From: Methylobacterium crusticola
Lineage (GTDB): Bacteria > Pseudomonadota > Alphaproteobacteria > Rhizobiales > Beijerinckiaceae
Direction of reading: 5' to 3'
NCBI RefSeq assembly: GCF_003574465.1
Contig: NZ_QOWC01000025.1
Location: 1-54,122 of the forward strand
DNA length: 54,122 nucleotides
Shown here: piece after piece, positions 35,167 to 44,508 of the stretch
Layout: each line of letters opens with the position of its first letter
Numbering within the stretch: position 1 is the first letter of the stretch
The notes under the pieces: model-generated
Databases searched by the model: none
What the model saw: only the letters and a program-made list of their open reading frames with translations
Told to the model about the DNA's origin: nothing
Made by a program: the position numbers and the translations under genes

Positions 35167-35324
35167 GCGCGCGGCGGCCGCCGCGGCGTGGCGGCCGGAA
35201 GGCGGCGCGCGGCCGGATCCGGCCCCCGCCGGCGGCCGGGGACGCGAAGGCCGCCCCGCCGCCCGCGCCTTGCTCGTCCCGCGGGTTCGGCTACCCTTGC
35301 CCGAAACGGGACCGGGAGGACGGC

Positions 35325-37799
35325 ATGGCGAGGGGGCGTGGCGCCGCGCACGCGGCGGTCGGGATCGCGATCCTGCTTGGCGCGACGCCGCCGGGCTCGG
35401 CGCAGGAGGGCCGCCCGCCGCCGGACGCCCCGGTCATCGGGGCGAGCCGGGGCCTGCCCTCCGCCGCGCGCATCGACCAGGCCAGCGTTCCCGGCCTGGC
35501 AGGCCCCGGCGAGATCATCGTCGACGTCTGGGGCATCCCGCACATCTACGCCGCCGACGAGCGCGACCTCTTCCTGCTCCAGGGCTTCAACGCCGCCCGC
35601 GACCGCCTCTGGCAGATCGACCTCTGGCGCAAGCGCGGCCTCGGGCGCCTCGCCAAGGATTTCGGCCCGGCCTACGTCGAGCAGGACCGTGCGCTCCGGC
35701 TCTTCACCTACCGCGGCGACATGGATGCCGAGTGGGCCGCCTACGGCCCGAAGGCCCGCAGCTACGCCGAGGCCTTCGTGGCCGGCGTCAACGCCTACGT
35801 CGCCGACGTGCAGGCCGGGCGCCTGCCGCTGCCGATGGAGTTCAAGCTCGCCTCGACCATGCCCGACCTGTGGTCGGCCGAGGACGTGGTGCGCATCCGC
35901 TCCCACGGGCTCACCCGCAACGTCGCCTCGGAGGTGAAGCGGGCCCTCGTCGCCTGTGCGGCCGGCCTCGACGCCGACCGCCTGCGCGTCAAGCTCGAGC
36001 CCGACTGGACGCCGAAGGTGCCGGACGGCCTCGATCCCTGCGCGGTGCCCAGGGATGTGCTCAAGCTCTACGACCTTGCGACGCGGCCGGTCTCCTTCGC
36101 GGAACCGTCGAGGAAGCAGGCGGTGCTGCACGACCCCGACGCCTTCCTGGCGCGCGCCGACGCGGCGCGCGACGCGATCGGCTCGAACAACTGGGTGGTC
36201 GCGCCCGAGCGCACCGCCACGGGCCGCCCGATCCTCGCCAACGATCCCCACCGCGAGCACAGCGTGCCCTCGCTGCGCTACATCGTCGGGCTGCACGCCC
36301 CCGGTCTCGACGTGGTCGGTGCCGGCGAGCCGGCGCTGCCGGGGATCTCGATCGGCCACAACGGCACGATCGCGTTCGGGCTGACCATCTTCAACGTCGA
36401 CCAGGAGGATCTCTACGTCTACGAGCTGAACCCGGACGACCCCAACCAGTACCGGTGGCAGGGCGGCTGGGAGGCCATGCGGGTCGTGCACGAGCCCGAG
36501 GCCGTGAAGGGCGAGGCGCCGCGCACGTTCGTGCTGGCATTCACCCGCCACGGCCCCGTCGTCGCGGTGGACGAGGCCAACCACCGCGCCTTCGCGATCC
36601 GCTCGGTCTGGTTCGAGCCGGGCACCTCGGCCTATTTCGGCTCGTCCGACTACATGACGGCGAAGAACTGGGACGGCTTCCTGGCCGCCATGCGCCGCTG
36701 GGGCGCCCCGTCCGAGAACCAGGTGTACGCCGACGTGAGCGGCAACATCGGCTGGGTTCCCGGCGCGAAGACGCCGCGGCGCACGACCTACGACGGGCTG
36801 CTGCCGGTGCCCGGCGACGGGCGCTACGAGTGGCAGGGCTTCCTCGGCCTCGACGACCTGCCGCGGGCCTACAAGCCCGAGGCGGGCTGGCTTGCGACCG
36901 CCAACCAGATGAACCTGCCGCCGGGCTACCCCGTCGACCAGAGGCGGGTCGGCTTCGAGTGGTCGGATCAGGCACGCTGGCAACGGATCGCGGAGGTGCT
37001 CTCGCGCAAGGCGAAGCTGACGCTCGCGGACGCGATGGCGTTGCAGAACGACGACACCGCGATGCAGGGGCGCCGGCTGGTCGCGGTCCTGCGGACGCTC
37101 TCGTCGAGCGATCCCGCGCAGGCGCGGGGCCTCGAGCTGATGAAGGCCTGGGACGCCCGCGACGCGGCCGACAGCGCGGCCGCGGCGGTCTACGAGGTCT
37201 GGATCGCCCGGCACCTCGGGCCGGCCTTCGTGGCGGCGCTCGCCCCGAAGGCGGCCGGGATCATCGGCAACGACGTGGCGCTCGGCACGGTCATCGACGC
37301 GAGCGAGGCGCCGGCGCGATGGTTCGCGGGCGACGATCCGTCCGGCGCGCGCGACGCCGCCCTCCTGGCGAGCCTGGGCGCCGCGGTCAGCGAGGTGCAG
37401 GAGCGCCTCGGGCCCGATCCGGCGACCTGGGCCTGGGGCAGGCTGCACAAGGCGCAGTTCGATCATGCGCTCGCGCCGCTGGCGGACGCGCAGATGCGGC
37501 CGCAGCTCACCGTGGGGCCCCTCGTGCTGTCGGGCGCGAGCAACGTTCCGCACGCGGCGTCCTATCGCAAGAGCGACTACCGGCTGACCGCCGGCGCATC
37601 GTTCCGGATGGTCCTGGACGTCGGCAACTGGGACGCGAGCCGGGCGATCAACGCGCCGGGCCAATCGGGCGACCCGCTGAGCGGGCACTACCGCGACCTC
37701 GCCCCGCTCTGGGCGACGGGCCGCTACGTTCCGCTCCTTTACACGCGTCCGGCCGTCGAGGCGGCGGCAGGCGAGGTCCTGCGCCTCACGCCGCGGTGA
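35325..37799 (+). CDS. Penicillin acylase-family N-terminal nucleophile hydrolase
   Basis: This 824-residue protein has an N-terminal signal (HAAVGIAILLGATPPGSAQ) and the penicillin acylase fold. The likely self-cleavage site and nucleophile is S287 in AIGSNNWVV, the start of the beta subunit; the alpha chain would precede it. DVWGIPHIYA near residue 65 and ILANDPHREHSVPS near residue 305 are other family motifs. Such enzymes hydrolyse amide bonds of beta-lactams or acyl-homoserine lactones; the substrate is unknown. GGGAGGA precedes the ATG. It ends 43 bases before the convergent amidohydrolase gene. Confidence 0.9.
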   Translation: MARGRGAAHAAVGIAILLGATPPGSAQEGRPPPDAPVIGASRGLPSAARIDQASVPGLAGPGEIIVDVWGIPHIYAADERDLFLLQGFNAARDRLWQIDLWRKRGLGRLAKDFGPAYVEQDRALRLFTYRGDMDAEWAAYGPKARSYAEAFVAGVNAYVADVQAGRLPLPMEFKLASTMPDLWSAEDVVRIRSHGLTRNVASEVKRALVACAAGLDADRLRVKLEPDWTPKVPDGLDPCAVPRDVLKLYDLATRPVSFAEPSRKQAVLHDPDAFLARADAARDAIGSNNWVVAPERTATGRPILANDPHREHSVPSLRYIVGLHAPGLDVVGAGEPALPGISIGHNGTIAFGLTIFNVDQEDLYVYELNPDDPNQYRWQGGWEAMRVVHEPEAVKGEAPRTFVLAFTRHGPVVAVDEANHRAFAIRSVWFEPGTSAYFGSSDYMTAKNWDGFLAAMRRWGAPSENQVYADVSGNIGWVPGAKTPRRTTYDGLLPVPGDGRYEWQGFLGLDDLPRAYKPEAGWLATANQMNLPPGYPVDQRRVGFEWSDQARWQRIAEVLSRKAKLTLADAMALQNDDTAMQGRRLVAVLRTLSSSDPAQARGLELMKAWDARDAADSAAAAVYEVWIARHLGPAFVAALAPKAAGIIGNDVALGTVIDASEAPARWFAGDDPSGARDAALLASLGAAVSEVQERLGPDPATWAWGRLHKAQFDHALAPLADAQMRPQLTVGPLVLSGASNVPHAASYRKSDYRLTAGASFRMVLDVGNWDASRAINAPGQSGDPLSGHYRDLAPLWATGRYVPLLYTRPAVEAAAGEVLRLTPR

Positions 37800-37842
37800 C
37801 CGTCGCGGGCGCTCCCCGGATGGCGGGCCGCGCGGGGGGGCC

Positions 37843-38970
37843 TCACGAACCGCGGGGCGCTGCTGCCGCGCCCGGCGTCGCGCGGCGCCCCGCGGGCCGG
37901 TCGCCGTCGGCCAGGCGATAGAACCTCTCCGCCGTGCCGCGCAGCAAGGCGTGCTGCTCGGCAGGCGCGTACGAGGCGATCAGCCGCTTGAACGCGTTCC
38001 AGATCACCACGTAGCTGTAGGAGCCCTTGTCGACCGGAAAATTGCTCTCGAACATGCAGCGCCCGGGACCGAAGGTCTCGATCAGCGTCTCGACGTAGGG
38101 CGCGATGGCGCGCGCCACCTCCTCCGACGAGGGCGGGGTCGGGCGGTCGTGGAAGCCGAAGCCCCACAGGCGCATGCCGAAGCCGCCGATCTTGGCGAAG
38201 ACGTTGTCGGCACGGGCGAGCGCGGCGATCCCGCGGCGCCACTCCACGAAGGCCTGCTCGCGACGGCCGGCGTAGGGACCCATGCCGATCGCACCGCCGG
38301 AATGGTTCATCACGATGCCCAGTCCGGGAGCGGCCTGCGCGGCGTCCAGCAATTCGGCCAGCTGCGTGTGCAGCACCCAGGTCTCGAAGCCCAGCCCCTC
38401 GGCGGCCAGCACCGCCAGGCCGCGCCGGAAGCGCGCGTCCTCCAGCAGGCGGGGCGGCGGGCTGGCCACCGTCCCCTTCACGGCGGGATCGGGATGCCAC
38501 GCCGCGATCTGGCGAAGCCCGCGGAAGCGGCCGCGCCCCGCCTCGCGCATCGCGTCGGTCACCTCCCGGAGGCGATCGCCGAGGCGCAGGTCGGCGTGGC
38601 CGACGATCCCGGCGCAGACCCTCGGACCGCCGCGTGCCGCGCAGGCCTCGCCGGTCGCGGCCGCGAACGCGACCTCCCCGACCGGCCTCAGGTGCTCGGG
38701 ACCGTCCCGGTGGTAATGGGCGTGACACTCGAGGTAGACGGTGGCGTCGACCCGGTGCCCTGCGGCCGCGTCCTCCAGGAACGCGTCCAGCAGGTAGGGG
38801 GCGCCGCCCCGGCTCCAGAGATGATGGTGGGGATCGACGATCGGGAGCTCGGGCAGGAGCGCCGCCTCGACGTGCCGGTCGAGCCACTCGGAGCGTGTCG
38901 GCACGATCGCCTCCGGTTCGCGTGCGGAGGGTGCCGTCACGATCGGCCCGGCGCCATGAACAACCTCCAT
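37843..38970 (-). CDS. Amidohydrolase family 2 protein
   Basis: This 375-residue TIM-barrel hydrolase has the metal motif IVDPHHHLW near residue 45, a LECHAHYHRDGPEHL stretch, and a C-terminal FESNFPVDKGSYSY block typical of PF04909 lactone or dicarboxylate hydrolases. GGGAGCCGG precedes the ATG. It is the last gene of the acid-catabolism run, 37 bases after the TRAP binding-protein gene. It probably opens a lactone or decarboxylates an intermediate. The first 20 residues are poorly conserved in style and the true start may lie further in. Confidence 0.85.
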   Translation of the reverse strand: MEVVHGAGPIVTAPSAREPEAIVPTRSEWLDRHVEAALLPELPIVDPHHHLWSRGGAPYLLDAFLEDAAAGHRVDATVYLECHAHYHRDGPEHLRPVGEVAFAAATGEACAARGGPRVCAGIVGHADLRLGDRLREVTDAMREAGRGRFRGLRQIAAWHPDPAVKGTVASPPPRLLEDARFRRGLAVLAAEGLGFETWVLHTQLAELLDAAQAAPGLGIVMNHSGGAIGMGPYAGRREQAFVEWRRGIAALARADNVFAKIGGFGMRLWGFGFHDRPTPPSSEEVARAIAPYVETLIETFGPGRCMFESNFPVDKGSYSYVVIWNAFKRLIASYAPAEQHALLRGTAERFYRLADGDRPAGRRATPGAAAAPRGS

Positions 38971-39007
38971 CCGGCTCCCGAGGGCGGATCGACGCCGGGA
39001 GATCGCG

Positions 39008-40024
39008 TCAGATCAGTTCCCCGGTCGATTTCTCGAGCGCGGTCCAGGCCTCGTCGCCGAACTTCTCCCGCCACTCCCTGTAGAACCCGGCCGCCCGCAG
39101 GGCGTCGCGAAACGCCGCCGGGTCGACCTGCGCGATCTGCATCCCCTTGCTCCTGAGAACGTCCTGCATCGACGTCTCGAGCGCGGCGACGTCGGCGCGG
39201 TCCTCGTCGGCGGCGCGGGCGAACTCCTCGGCCAGGATGGCGTGAAGGTTCCTCGGCAGGGTGCGGAAGAAGCGGCCGTTCCCGAGCAGCCAGAACCCGT
39301 CCCACATGTGACCCGTCAGGGAGCAGCACTTCTGCACCTCGAAGAACTTGCCCGTATCGATGATCGAGAGCGGGTTCTCCTGGCCGTCCACCACCCGGGT
39401 CTGCAGGGCCGTGTAGGTCTCCGACCAGTTCAAGGCGGTCGGCGACGCTCCGAAGGCCTTGAACATGGAGATGCCGAGCGTGCTCGGAGGGATGCGGATC
39501 TTGAAGCCCTTGAGATCCCGCGGGGCCAGGATCGGGCTCTGCCCGCTGGTGATCTGCCGGAAGCCGATGTCGAAAATCCTGTCGAAGACGACGAGCCCGC
39601 TCTTCTCGATCCGTGAGCGGATCAGGGCGCCGAGGTCGCCGTCCATGGCCGCCCAGACCTTGTCGTAGCCCGGGAACGCGAAGCCGACCGCGTTGATGGC
39701 CGTCACCGGCACGAGCGTCGAGAGCACCAGGCCGGAGGCGGTGTAGAGCTCGACGGCGCCCGAGCGGACCTGGGACAGCATGTCCGTATCCGTGCCGAGC
39801 TGCCCCTGCGGGAAGACCTGCAGCTCGACCCGCCCGGACGTCCGCTCGCGGATGCGCTCGCCCGCCTCCCGCATGCGCCGGTTCAGCGGGTAATTGGCCG
39901 GCTGGTTGTTGCCGAACTTGAGCACGACCTCGGCCGCGCTCGCCGCCCGGGTGATGATCGTGCAGGCGAGGGCGCCCGCGGCGCCTCCCAGCAGCGACCG
40001 TCGGCGAAGCGACGTGCTGTGCAT
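39008..40024 (-). CDS. TRAP transporter substrate-binding protein (DctP family)
   Basis: This 338-residue protein has a twin-arginine-like signal (SLRRRSLLGGAAGALACT) and the DctP fold: VVLKFGNNQPANYPLNR at the mature start and PRDLKGFKIRIPPST at about residue 170, containing the conserved ligand-binding Arg. TRAP binding proteins normally act with DctQ and DctM membrane partners, which are not in this window. GGGAGGAG precedes the ATG. It probably binds an organic acid processed by the neighbouring aldolase, dehydrogenase and amidohydrolase. Confidence 0.92.
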   Translation of the reverse strand: MHSTSLRRRSLLGGAAGALACTIITRAASAAEVVLKFGNNQPANYPLNRRMREAGERIRERTSGRVELQVFPQGQLGTDTDMLSQVRSGAVELYTASGLVLSTLVPVTAINAVGFAFPGYDKVWAAMDGDLGALIRSRIEKSGLVVFDRIFDIGFRQITSGQSPILAPRDLKGFKIRIPPSTLGISMFKAFGASPTALNWSETYTALQTRVVDGQENPLSIIDTGKFFEVQKCCSLTGHMWDGFWLLGNGRFFRTLPRNLHAILAEEFARAADEDRADVAALETSMQDVLRSKGMQIAQVDPAAFRDALRAAGFYREWREKFGDEAWTALEKSTGELI

Positions 40025-40120
40025 GAGCTCTCCTCCCGATCTCGCATTCTTCTGTGTCCGCAGCGTCCGGCGATCCGCGCGTCCCGCGTCGCCCCGGTGC
40101 GCGGTTGAGCGGGCGAGGGC

Positions 40121-40882
40121 TCAGGCCGCCGCGCGGGCGGCCGCGTTGAGATCCCTGAGCGCTCGCAGCAGATGGTTCGTCTCCACCCCGACCGCGACGA
40201 CCGAGGCGCCGCGCGACAGCCAGGAGCGGGCCCCCTCCGCGGTCGGCGCGAACACGGCGGCCGCCAGCGACCGGCCGCGCGCCTCGGCCAGGACCCGCCG
40301 CATCCGCTCGTGCACGAGCGGATGGTCGATCTCGCCCGGCACGCCGAGGGCGTGGGACAGGTCGACCGGCCCCAGGAAGGCGCCGTCGAGCCCGGGCGTC
40401 GCCAGGATGGCCCCCGCGTTCTCGACGCCCTCCCGGCCCTCGATCATGACGAGCACCGCGGCCTCGGCGTTGGCGCGCGCGAACCAATCGGACGAGCCGT
40501 CGAAATCGGCGGCCCGGACCCAGGGGTTGGCACCGCGCGTGCCCTCGGGGGCGAACCGGGCCGCCGCCACGGCGGCCCGCGCCTCGGCCGGACCGGCCAC
40601 CTGCGGGACCAGGATGCCGGCGGCGCCGGCATCCAGCACCGACCCGATCAGCGCGGCCTCGTTGCGCGCCACCCGCACGACCGGGTGGACGCCCCGCGCC
40701 CGCGCCGCGAGGATCAGGGTCCCGAGCTCGTCGATCCCGTAGGGACCGTGCTCCATGTCGAGGATCACGAGGTCGAAGCCGGCCAGGCCGATGATCTCGA
40801 TCACCTCGACGCTGCGGATGATGGAGAAGACGGCCGTCAGCGGCGACCCGTCCCGGAGCCGTGCACGAAGTGGTGGAAGCAT
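40121..40882 (-). CDS. HpcH/HpaI-family aldolase
   Basis: This 253-residue protein is a class II (metal-dependent) pyruvate aldolase of the HpcH/HpaI family. It has the motif VILDMEHGPYGIDELG near residue 40, GAAGILVPQVAGPAEARAAV near residue 90, and a metal/substrate segment around VLVMIEGREGVENAG near residue 150. It cleaves 4-hydroxy-2-keto acids to pyruvate plus an aldehyde. GCGAGGC precedes the ATG. It is downstream of the dehydrogenase gene and upstream of the TRAP binding protein. Confidence 0.9.
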   Translation of the reverse strand: MLPPLRARLRDGSPLTAVFSIIRSVEVIEIIGLAGFDLVILDMEHGPYGIDELGTLILAARARGVHPVVRVARNEAALIGSVLDAGAAGILVPQVAGPAEARAAVAAARFAPEGTRGANPWVRAADFDGSSDWFARANAEAAVLVMIEGREGVENAGAILATPGLDGAFLGPVDLSHALGVPGEIDHPLVHERMRRVLAEARGRSLAAAVFAPTAEGARSWLSRGASVVAVGVETNHLLRALRDLNAAARAAA

Positions 40883-40972
40883 CGCAGCCTCGCCTTCCGG
40901 GTTTGGTGGGTCGGGCGCGGCGGCACGCCCGCGCGGCCGGATCGCGACGGTCCCTCGACCGCGCGCTCCGCC

Positions 40973-42079
40973 TCAGGCCGCCGCCGATGCCCGCGACAGG
41001 TTGTCGATCACGCGCTGCGTGACGTCGCGGGTCGTCGCCCGGCCGCCGAGATCCATCGTGAGCCCGCCCGGCGCGGCCATCGAGGCGTCGACGGCGGCCT
41101 CGACCGCGGCCGCCGAGCGCACCAGGCGCCCGTCCTGGTGGCGCTCGCCGAGCCAGCGCAGCATCGCGGCGGCCGACAGGATGGTGCCGTACGGGTTGGC
41201 GACGTTCCTGCCGGCGATGGTCGGAGCCGAGCCGTGCGCCGCCTGGAAGAAGCCGTTGCGGTCGCCGAGCTCGGCGGAGGGCGACATCCCCATGCTGCCG
41301 ACGGTCACGGCCGCCAGGTCGGAGATGATGTCGCCGAACATGTTCTCGGTGACGATGACGTCGTAGAACTCCGGCCGCTCGACGAGGTGGCAGGTCATGG
41401 CGTCGGCGTAGGCGTAGTCCGCCTCGACGTCGGGATACTGCTCGGCTACCTCGTTGAAGACCTTGCGGAAGAAGGCGTAGCTGCGCAGGACGTTGGCCTT
41501 GTCGCAGAGCGTGACGCGCTTCTTGCCGTCGCGCGGCGCGCCGTTGCGGGCGCGCGCCAGTTCGAAGGCGAAGCGGGAGATGCGCTCGACGCCCTTGCGG
41601 GTCACGACCAGGCTGTCCACGGCCGTCTCGTCGCGCAGCACGACGCCGCTGCCGCGGGCCGCGTACAGGCCCTCGGTGTTCTCGCGGATGATGACGTAGT
41701 CGATGTCGCCCGGCACGCGGTCGCGCAGCCGCGAGGCGACGCCCGGGCGGAGCTTGATCGGCCGCACGTTCGCGTAGAGGTCGAGCCGAAAGCGGGTCTG
41801 CAACCCGAACTCGATGCCGGTCTCCGTGCCGTCGGGATAGGTCACGCCCGGAAGGCCCGCCGCGCCGTGCAGGATCGCGTCGGCGTTCCTGCAGCCCTGG
41901 AAGCTCTCCTCGGGATAGGCGCTGCCCGAGCGCCGGTACTCCTGCGCGCCCGCCAGGTAGGCCTTGAACGCGAAGGCGCCGTCCAGGCCGGGGAGGGATT
42001 TCACGACGCTGAGGGCGGCCTGGCACACCTCGGGCCCGATCCCGTCACCGTCGACCACCGCGATTTCGTAGACCCGCAT
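40973..42079 (-). CDS. Isocitrate/isopropylmalate-family dehydrogenase
   Basis: This 368-residue protein has the N-terminal VVDGDGIGPEVCQAAL, the substrate-binding VIIRENTEGLYAARGSG near residue 130, and the metal-site FGDIISDLAAVTVGSMGM near residue 250. The family oxidises and decarboxylates 2-hydroxy acids (isopropylmalate, tartrate, isocitrate). Clustering with an aldolase and TRAP binding protein argues for a tartrate- or malate-like substrate rather than leucine synthesis. The ATG at 42079 follows GGGAGCG. It is the first gene of the run and is divergent from a GntR regulator. Confidence 0.9.
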   Translation of the reverse strand: MRVYEIAVVDGDGIGPEVCQAALSVVKSLPGLDGAFAFKAYLAGAQEYRRSGSAYPEESFQGCRNADAILHGAAGLPGVTYPDGTETGIEFGLQTRFRLDLYANVRPIKLRPGVASRLRDRVPGDIDYVIIRENTEGLYAARGSGVVLRDETAVDSLVVTRKGVERISRFAFELARARNGAPRDGKKRVTLCDKANVLRSYAFFRKVFNEVAEQYPDVEADYAYADAMTCHLVERPEFYDVIVTENMFGDIISDLAAVTVGSMGMSPSAELGDRNGFFQAAHGSAPTIAGRNVANPYGTILSAAAMLRWLGERHQDGRLVRSAAAVEAAVDASMAAPGGLTMDLGGRATTRDVTQRVIDNLSRASAAA

Positions 42080-42163
42080 GGATCGCGCTCCCGCCCTTCG
42101 TCGTGCGACGCGGACGCCGCAGCGCGGCCGCCCGCCAGGGAGGGACTTAACCCGGCCGATTAC

Positions 42164-42181
42164 ATATATCAACAGATATAT
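42164..42181. promoter_or_regulatory. Palindrome, likely operator of the GntR regulator
   Basis: ATATATC-AACA-GATATAT is a perfect inverted repeat with 7-base arms in the divergent spacer. Its AT content stands out in this GC-rich DNA. FCD-type GntR proteins bind such sites, so it is probably the operator for the regulator and the dehydrogenase operon. Confidence 0.7.
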
Positions 42182-42265
42182 CTAATCCGGAGCCGCCGAT
42201 CCGGCAGAAAGGCGGGACGGGATGTCCCCGGCCCGCGGCGGGCCTGGGCGGCAGAGGGGTGGGCG

Positions 42266-42928
42266 GTGACGCGGGCGTCCGATCGAGCTTACGCGGCCAT
42301 CAAGGACCTGATTCAGCGGGGAGCGATCCCGCCGGGCGACCTGATCGACGAGACCGAGACGGCCCGCCGGCTCGGCATCTCCCGCACGCCGGTCCGCGAG
42401 GCCCTGCTGCGCCTGCAGACGGAGAGCTTCGTCGAGATCGGCCGCGGCAAGGGCATCCGGGTGCTGCCGCTGTCGAGCGCGGCGCTGCGCGAGATGTACC
42501 AGGTGATCTCCGGGCTGGAGGTGACGGCCGTGTCCCTGATCGTGCGGAGAGGGCCGTCGTCGGGCGAGCTCGACGGCCTGCGGGCCGCGCTCTCGGCCAT
42601 GGACGCCGCGATCGCGGCCGGTGACGTCGGGGCCTGGGGCGAGGCCGACGAGACGTTCCACCGCGAGCTGATGCGGCTGTCGGGCAATCGCAAGCTCCAC
42701 GAGGTCGGCTGCCAGATGCGCGACTTCGTGCTGCGCGCCCACCGGGTCGCCCTCCGGCTGCAGACGCCGGAGTACCGCGCCGCCTCGACGCGCAGTCACT
42801 CGGGCCTGATCGCGGTCCTGCTCGGGGGCGATGCCGAGGCGGCGGCGCAACGACATCAGCACCAGCGCCTGCGCGGCGAGGAGGCGTTGATCGGGGTCGT
42901 CGACAGGTTTCAGATCGCGAGCCTGTGA
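42266..42928 (+). CDS. GntR-family transcriptional regulator (FCD type)
   Basis: This 220-residue protein has the winged helix-turn-helix DETETARRLGISRTPVREAL near residue 30 and an FCD ligand domain, with EADETFHRELMRLSGNRKL carrying the usual Asp/His metal ligands. GTG start after AGAGGGG. It is divergent from the dehydrogenase-aldolase-TRAP-amidohydrolase run and probably represses it. The frame is open far upstream only because the sequence is antisense to that operon. Confidence 0.92.
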   Translation: MTRASDRAYAAIKDLIQRGAIPPGDLIDETETARRLGISRTPVREALLRLQTESFVEIGRGKGIRVLPLSSAALREMYQVISGLEVTAVSLIVRRGPSSGELDGLRAALSAMDAAIAAGDVGAWGEADETFHRELMRLSGNRKLHEVGCQMRDFVLRAHRVALRLQTPEYRAASTRSHSGLIAVLLGGDAEAAAQRHQHQRLRGEEALIGVVDRFQIASL

Positions 42929-42935
42929 GGGGGCT

Positions 42936-42960
42936 CGGGGGCGCCCCGAAGGCGCCCCCG
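42936..42960 (+). terminator. Terminator-like hairpin after the GntR gene
   Basis: CGGGGGCGCC and GGCGCCCCCG form a perfect 10-base-pair stem with the 5-base loop CCGAA, eight bases past the stop codon. No U-tract follows. Confidence 0.55.
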
Positions 42961-43201
42961 CGGGCTCGGCCCGGCACGATCGCCGCGGCGGCGTCCGGCG
43001 CCCCGCGCGAGGCGGCCCGTCCCCTGGCGCATCCGGCTCGCCGCTTCCCTGCCGGGCCGGCACGCGTCGGTTCCGCGTTCGACAAGGCGGTCCTCACGGG
43101 CCCCGGAGGCGCTCCGCACGGGGCTCCCGGGCGGCGGGCTGGTGCTCTCGCCGGGGCGCGGGCATGGTGACGGGGTGTTCCTCTGAATCCCCGGTGGCCG
43201 C

Positions 43202-43936
43202 ATGACCGCGATCGCAATCCTGGTGGAGCCGGAGGTCGTCCTCATCGCGTCCGACGGCGCCGCTTGCGAGCCGCGCACGTTCAGGCTGACGCAGGCCGCG
43301 AGCCAGGTCCTGCTGTGTCCGGAATGGTCCTGCGTGCTGGCCGCCCGCGGGGCCGGCTGGGCCGCCGCTGCCGCCGTCAAGCGGCGGGCGCAGTTGGCGA
43401 ACATCGCGTCCTTCGACGCGCTGATCGCCGGGAGCGGGCCGCTCGCGCGGGCCGCCGAGGACGACCTCGCGCGGACGCACCATGAGCCGAGCCTCGGCCT
43501 CAGCCTCCTCCTCGCCGGCTGGAGCGACGACCGGCAGCGCATGGAGCTCTACGTGATCCGCACCCGCGCGCCCGCGGGCCGCCCGATGCCGGGCGACGAC
43601 GGCCGCGCCGCGCGATTGCCGAACCTGGTGCTCGTCCCCAGCCCGACGGACGCGGCCGCCGCCCTGGTCGGCCTCGAGCTCTTCACCGGCCAGATGCAGT
43701 TCGACATGGGGAACCCGGCCGAGTACCTTCAGCGGGTGATCGCCGCCGCCCGCTTCTCCGGCAGAGGCACGCCGGACGAGCCCTGCACCGTGGGCTGCTT
43801 CATCCAGGTGACGCAGCTCCAGCGCAACTCCGCGCACACGATGATCACGCACCGCTGGAACGACCGCATCGGGGAGCCGATGCAGCCTTTCCGGGAGATG
43901 ACGGTGCCCGCCTTCATGGTCCGACGGGACGCATGA
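43202..43936 (+). CDS. Hypothetical protein, possible Ntn-hydrolase fold
   Basis: This 244-residue protein was not recognised by name. The N-terminus, with VVLIASDGAACEPRTFRL and later CPEWSCVLAARGAGWAAAAA, resembles the beta-sandwich start of proteasome-like Ntn hydrolases, but no processed nucleophile follows a short propeptide, so it may be inactive or only similar in fold. There is no signal peptide. The ribosome site is weak. It is a stand-alone gene ending where a 160-base spacer begins. Confidence 0.7.
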   Translation: MTAIAILVEPEVVLIASDGAACEPRTFRLTQAASQVLLCPEWSCVLAARGAGWAAAAAVKRRAQLANIASFDALIAGSGPLARAAEDDLARTHHEPSLGLSLLLAGWSDDRQRMELYVIRTRAPAGRPMPGDDGRAARLPNLVLVPSPTDAAAALVGLELFTGQMQFDMGNPAEYLQRVIAAARFSGRGTPDEPCTVGCFIQVTQLQRNSAHTMITHRWNDRIGEPMQPFREMTVPAFMVRRDA

Positions 43937-44095
43937 CGACGCCGTCGCGGCGGCGGCCGCGAACGATGCAGGGCCGGCCCCGCCCCGACGCGGCGCCCGG
44001 TCCGCGGGCGCCGGCCGGGATGTGCGGGGACCGGCCGGGCGCCTCGCCCGCCGATCGCATCCGGATCGGCCGGGAGATCGCCCGGCAGGGCGCCC

Positions 44096-44302
44096 CTACC
44101 GCCGCCCGCCGCCCGCGACGGAGTGCATGTCCCGCTCCACGGCGGCGATCGCGCTGGCCTCGGCCTTGGCTTGGGTCGGATGCGGCCGGTCCGACCGCTC
44201 GACGAGCCGCCCGCTCCTGCGGACGGCCCACTGGTAGTGCCCGGCGGGCTTGGGGAGAGGTGAAACCTCGATGGTGTAGGGATGGGGGATGCTGTCGGAC
44301 AT
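44096..44302 (-). CDS. Hypothetical small protein
   Basis: This 68-residue protein has AGGAGC just before its ATG. It reads as a short beta-rich domain (YTIEVSPLPKPAGHYQWAVR) followed by a helix (PTQAKAEASAIAAVERDMHS). Small proteins of this kind, perhaps recognising nucleotide or cell-stress partners, are frequent in this group; no function is known. Confidence 0.7.
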   Translation of the reverse strand: MSDSIPHPYTIEVSPLPKPAGHYQWAVRRSGRLVERSDRPHPTQAKAEASAIAAVERDMHSVAGGGRR

Positions 44303-44508
44303 GATGCTCCTATAGAGGTCGGCCTCGCCCGCGGCCATACGGCCGTCGCGAGGCTCGTATGCAGCGGCACGAGGCCAGCGCGCCCTCCCGCCGGCGGCGG
44401 GCGGCCCGCGCGCTCAGCGCCGGGGGAACGGGAACCGGGCGGTGCCCCGCGGCGATCCGATGTGCGGGGGCCCGCGACCGGGCGGCACGCCGGCGCCGCG
44501 GCGGTCGC

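Noticed and set aside
33243..35324. Upstream extension of the penicillin acylase frame
   Set aside because: Overlaps the MscS gene in another frame and has no signal or domain; the start at 35325 is supported by a ribosome site and a signal peptide.
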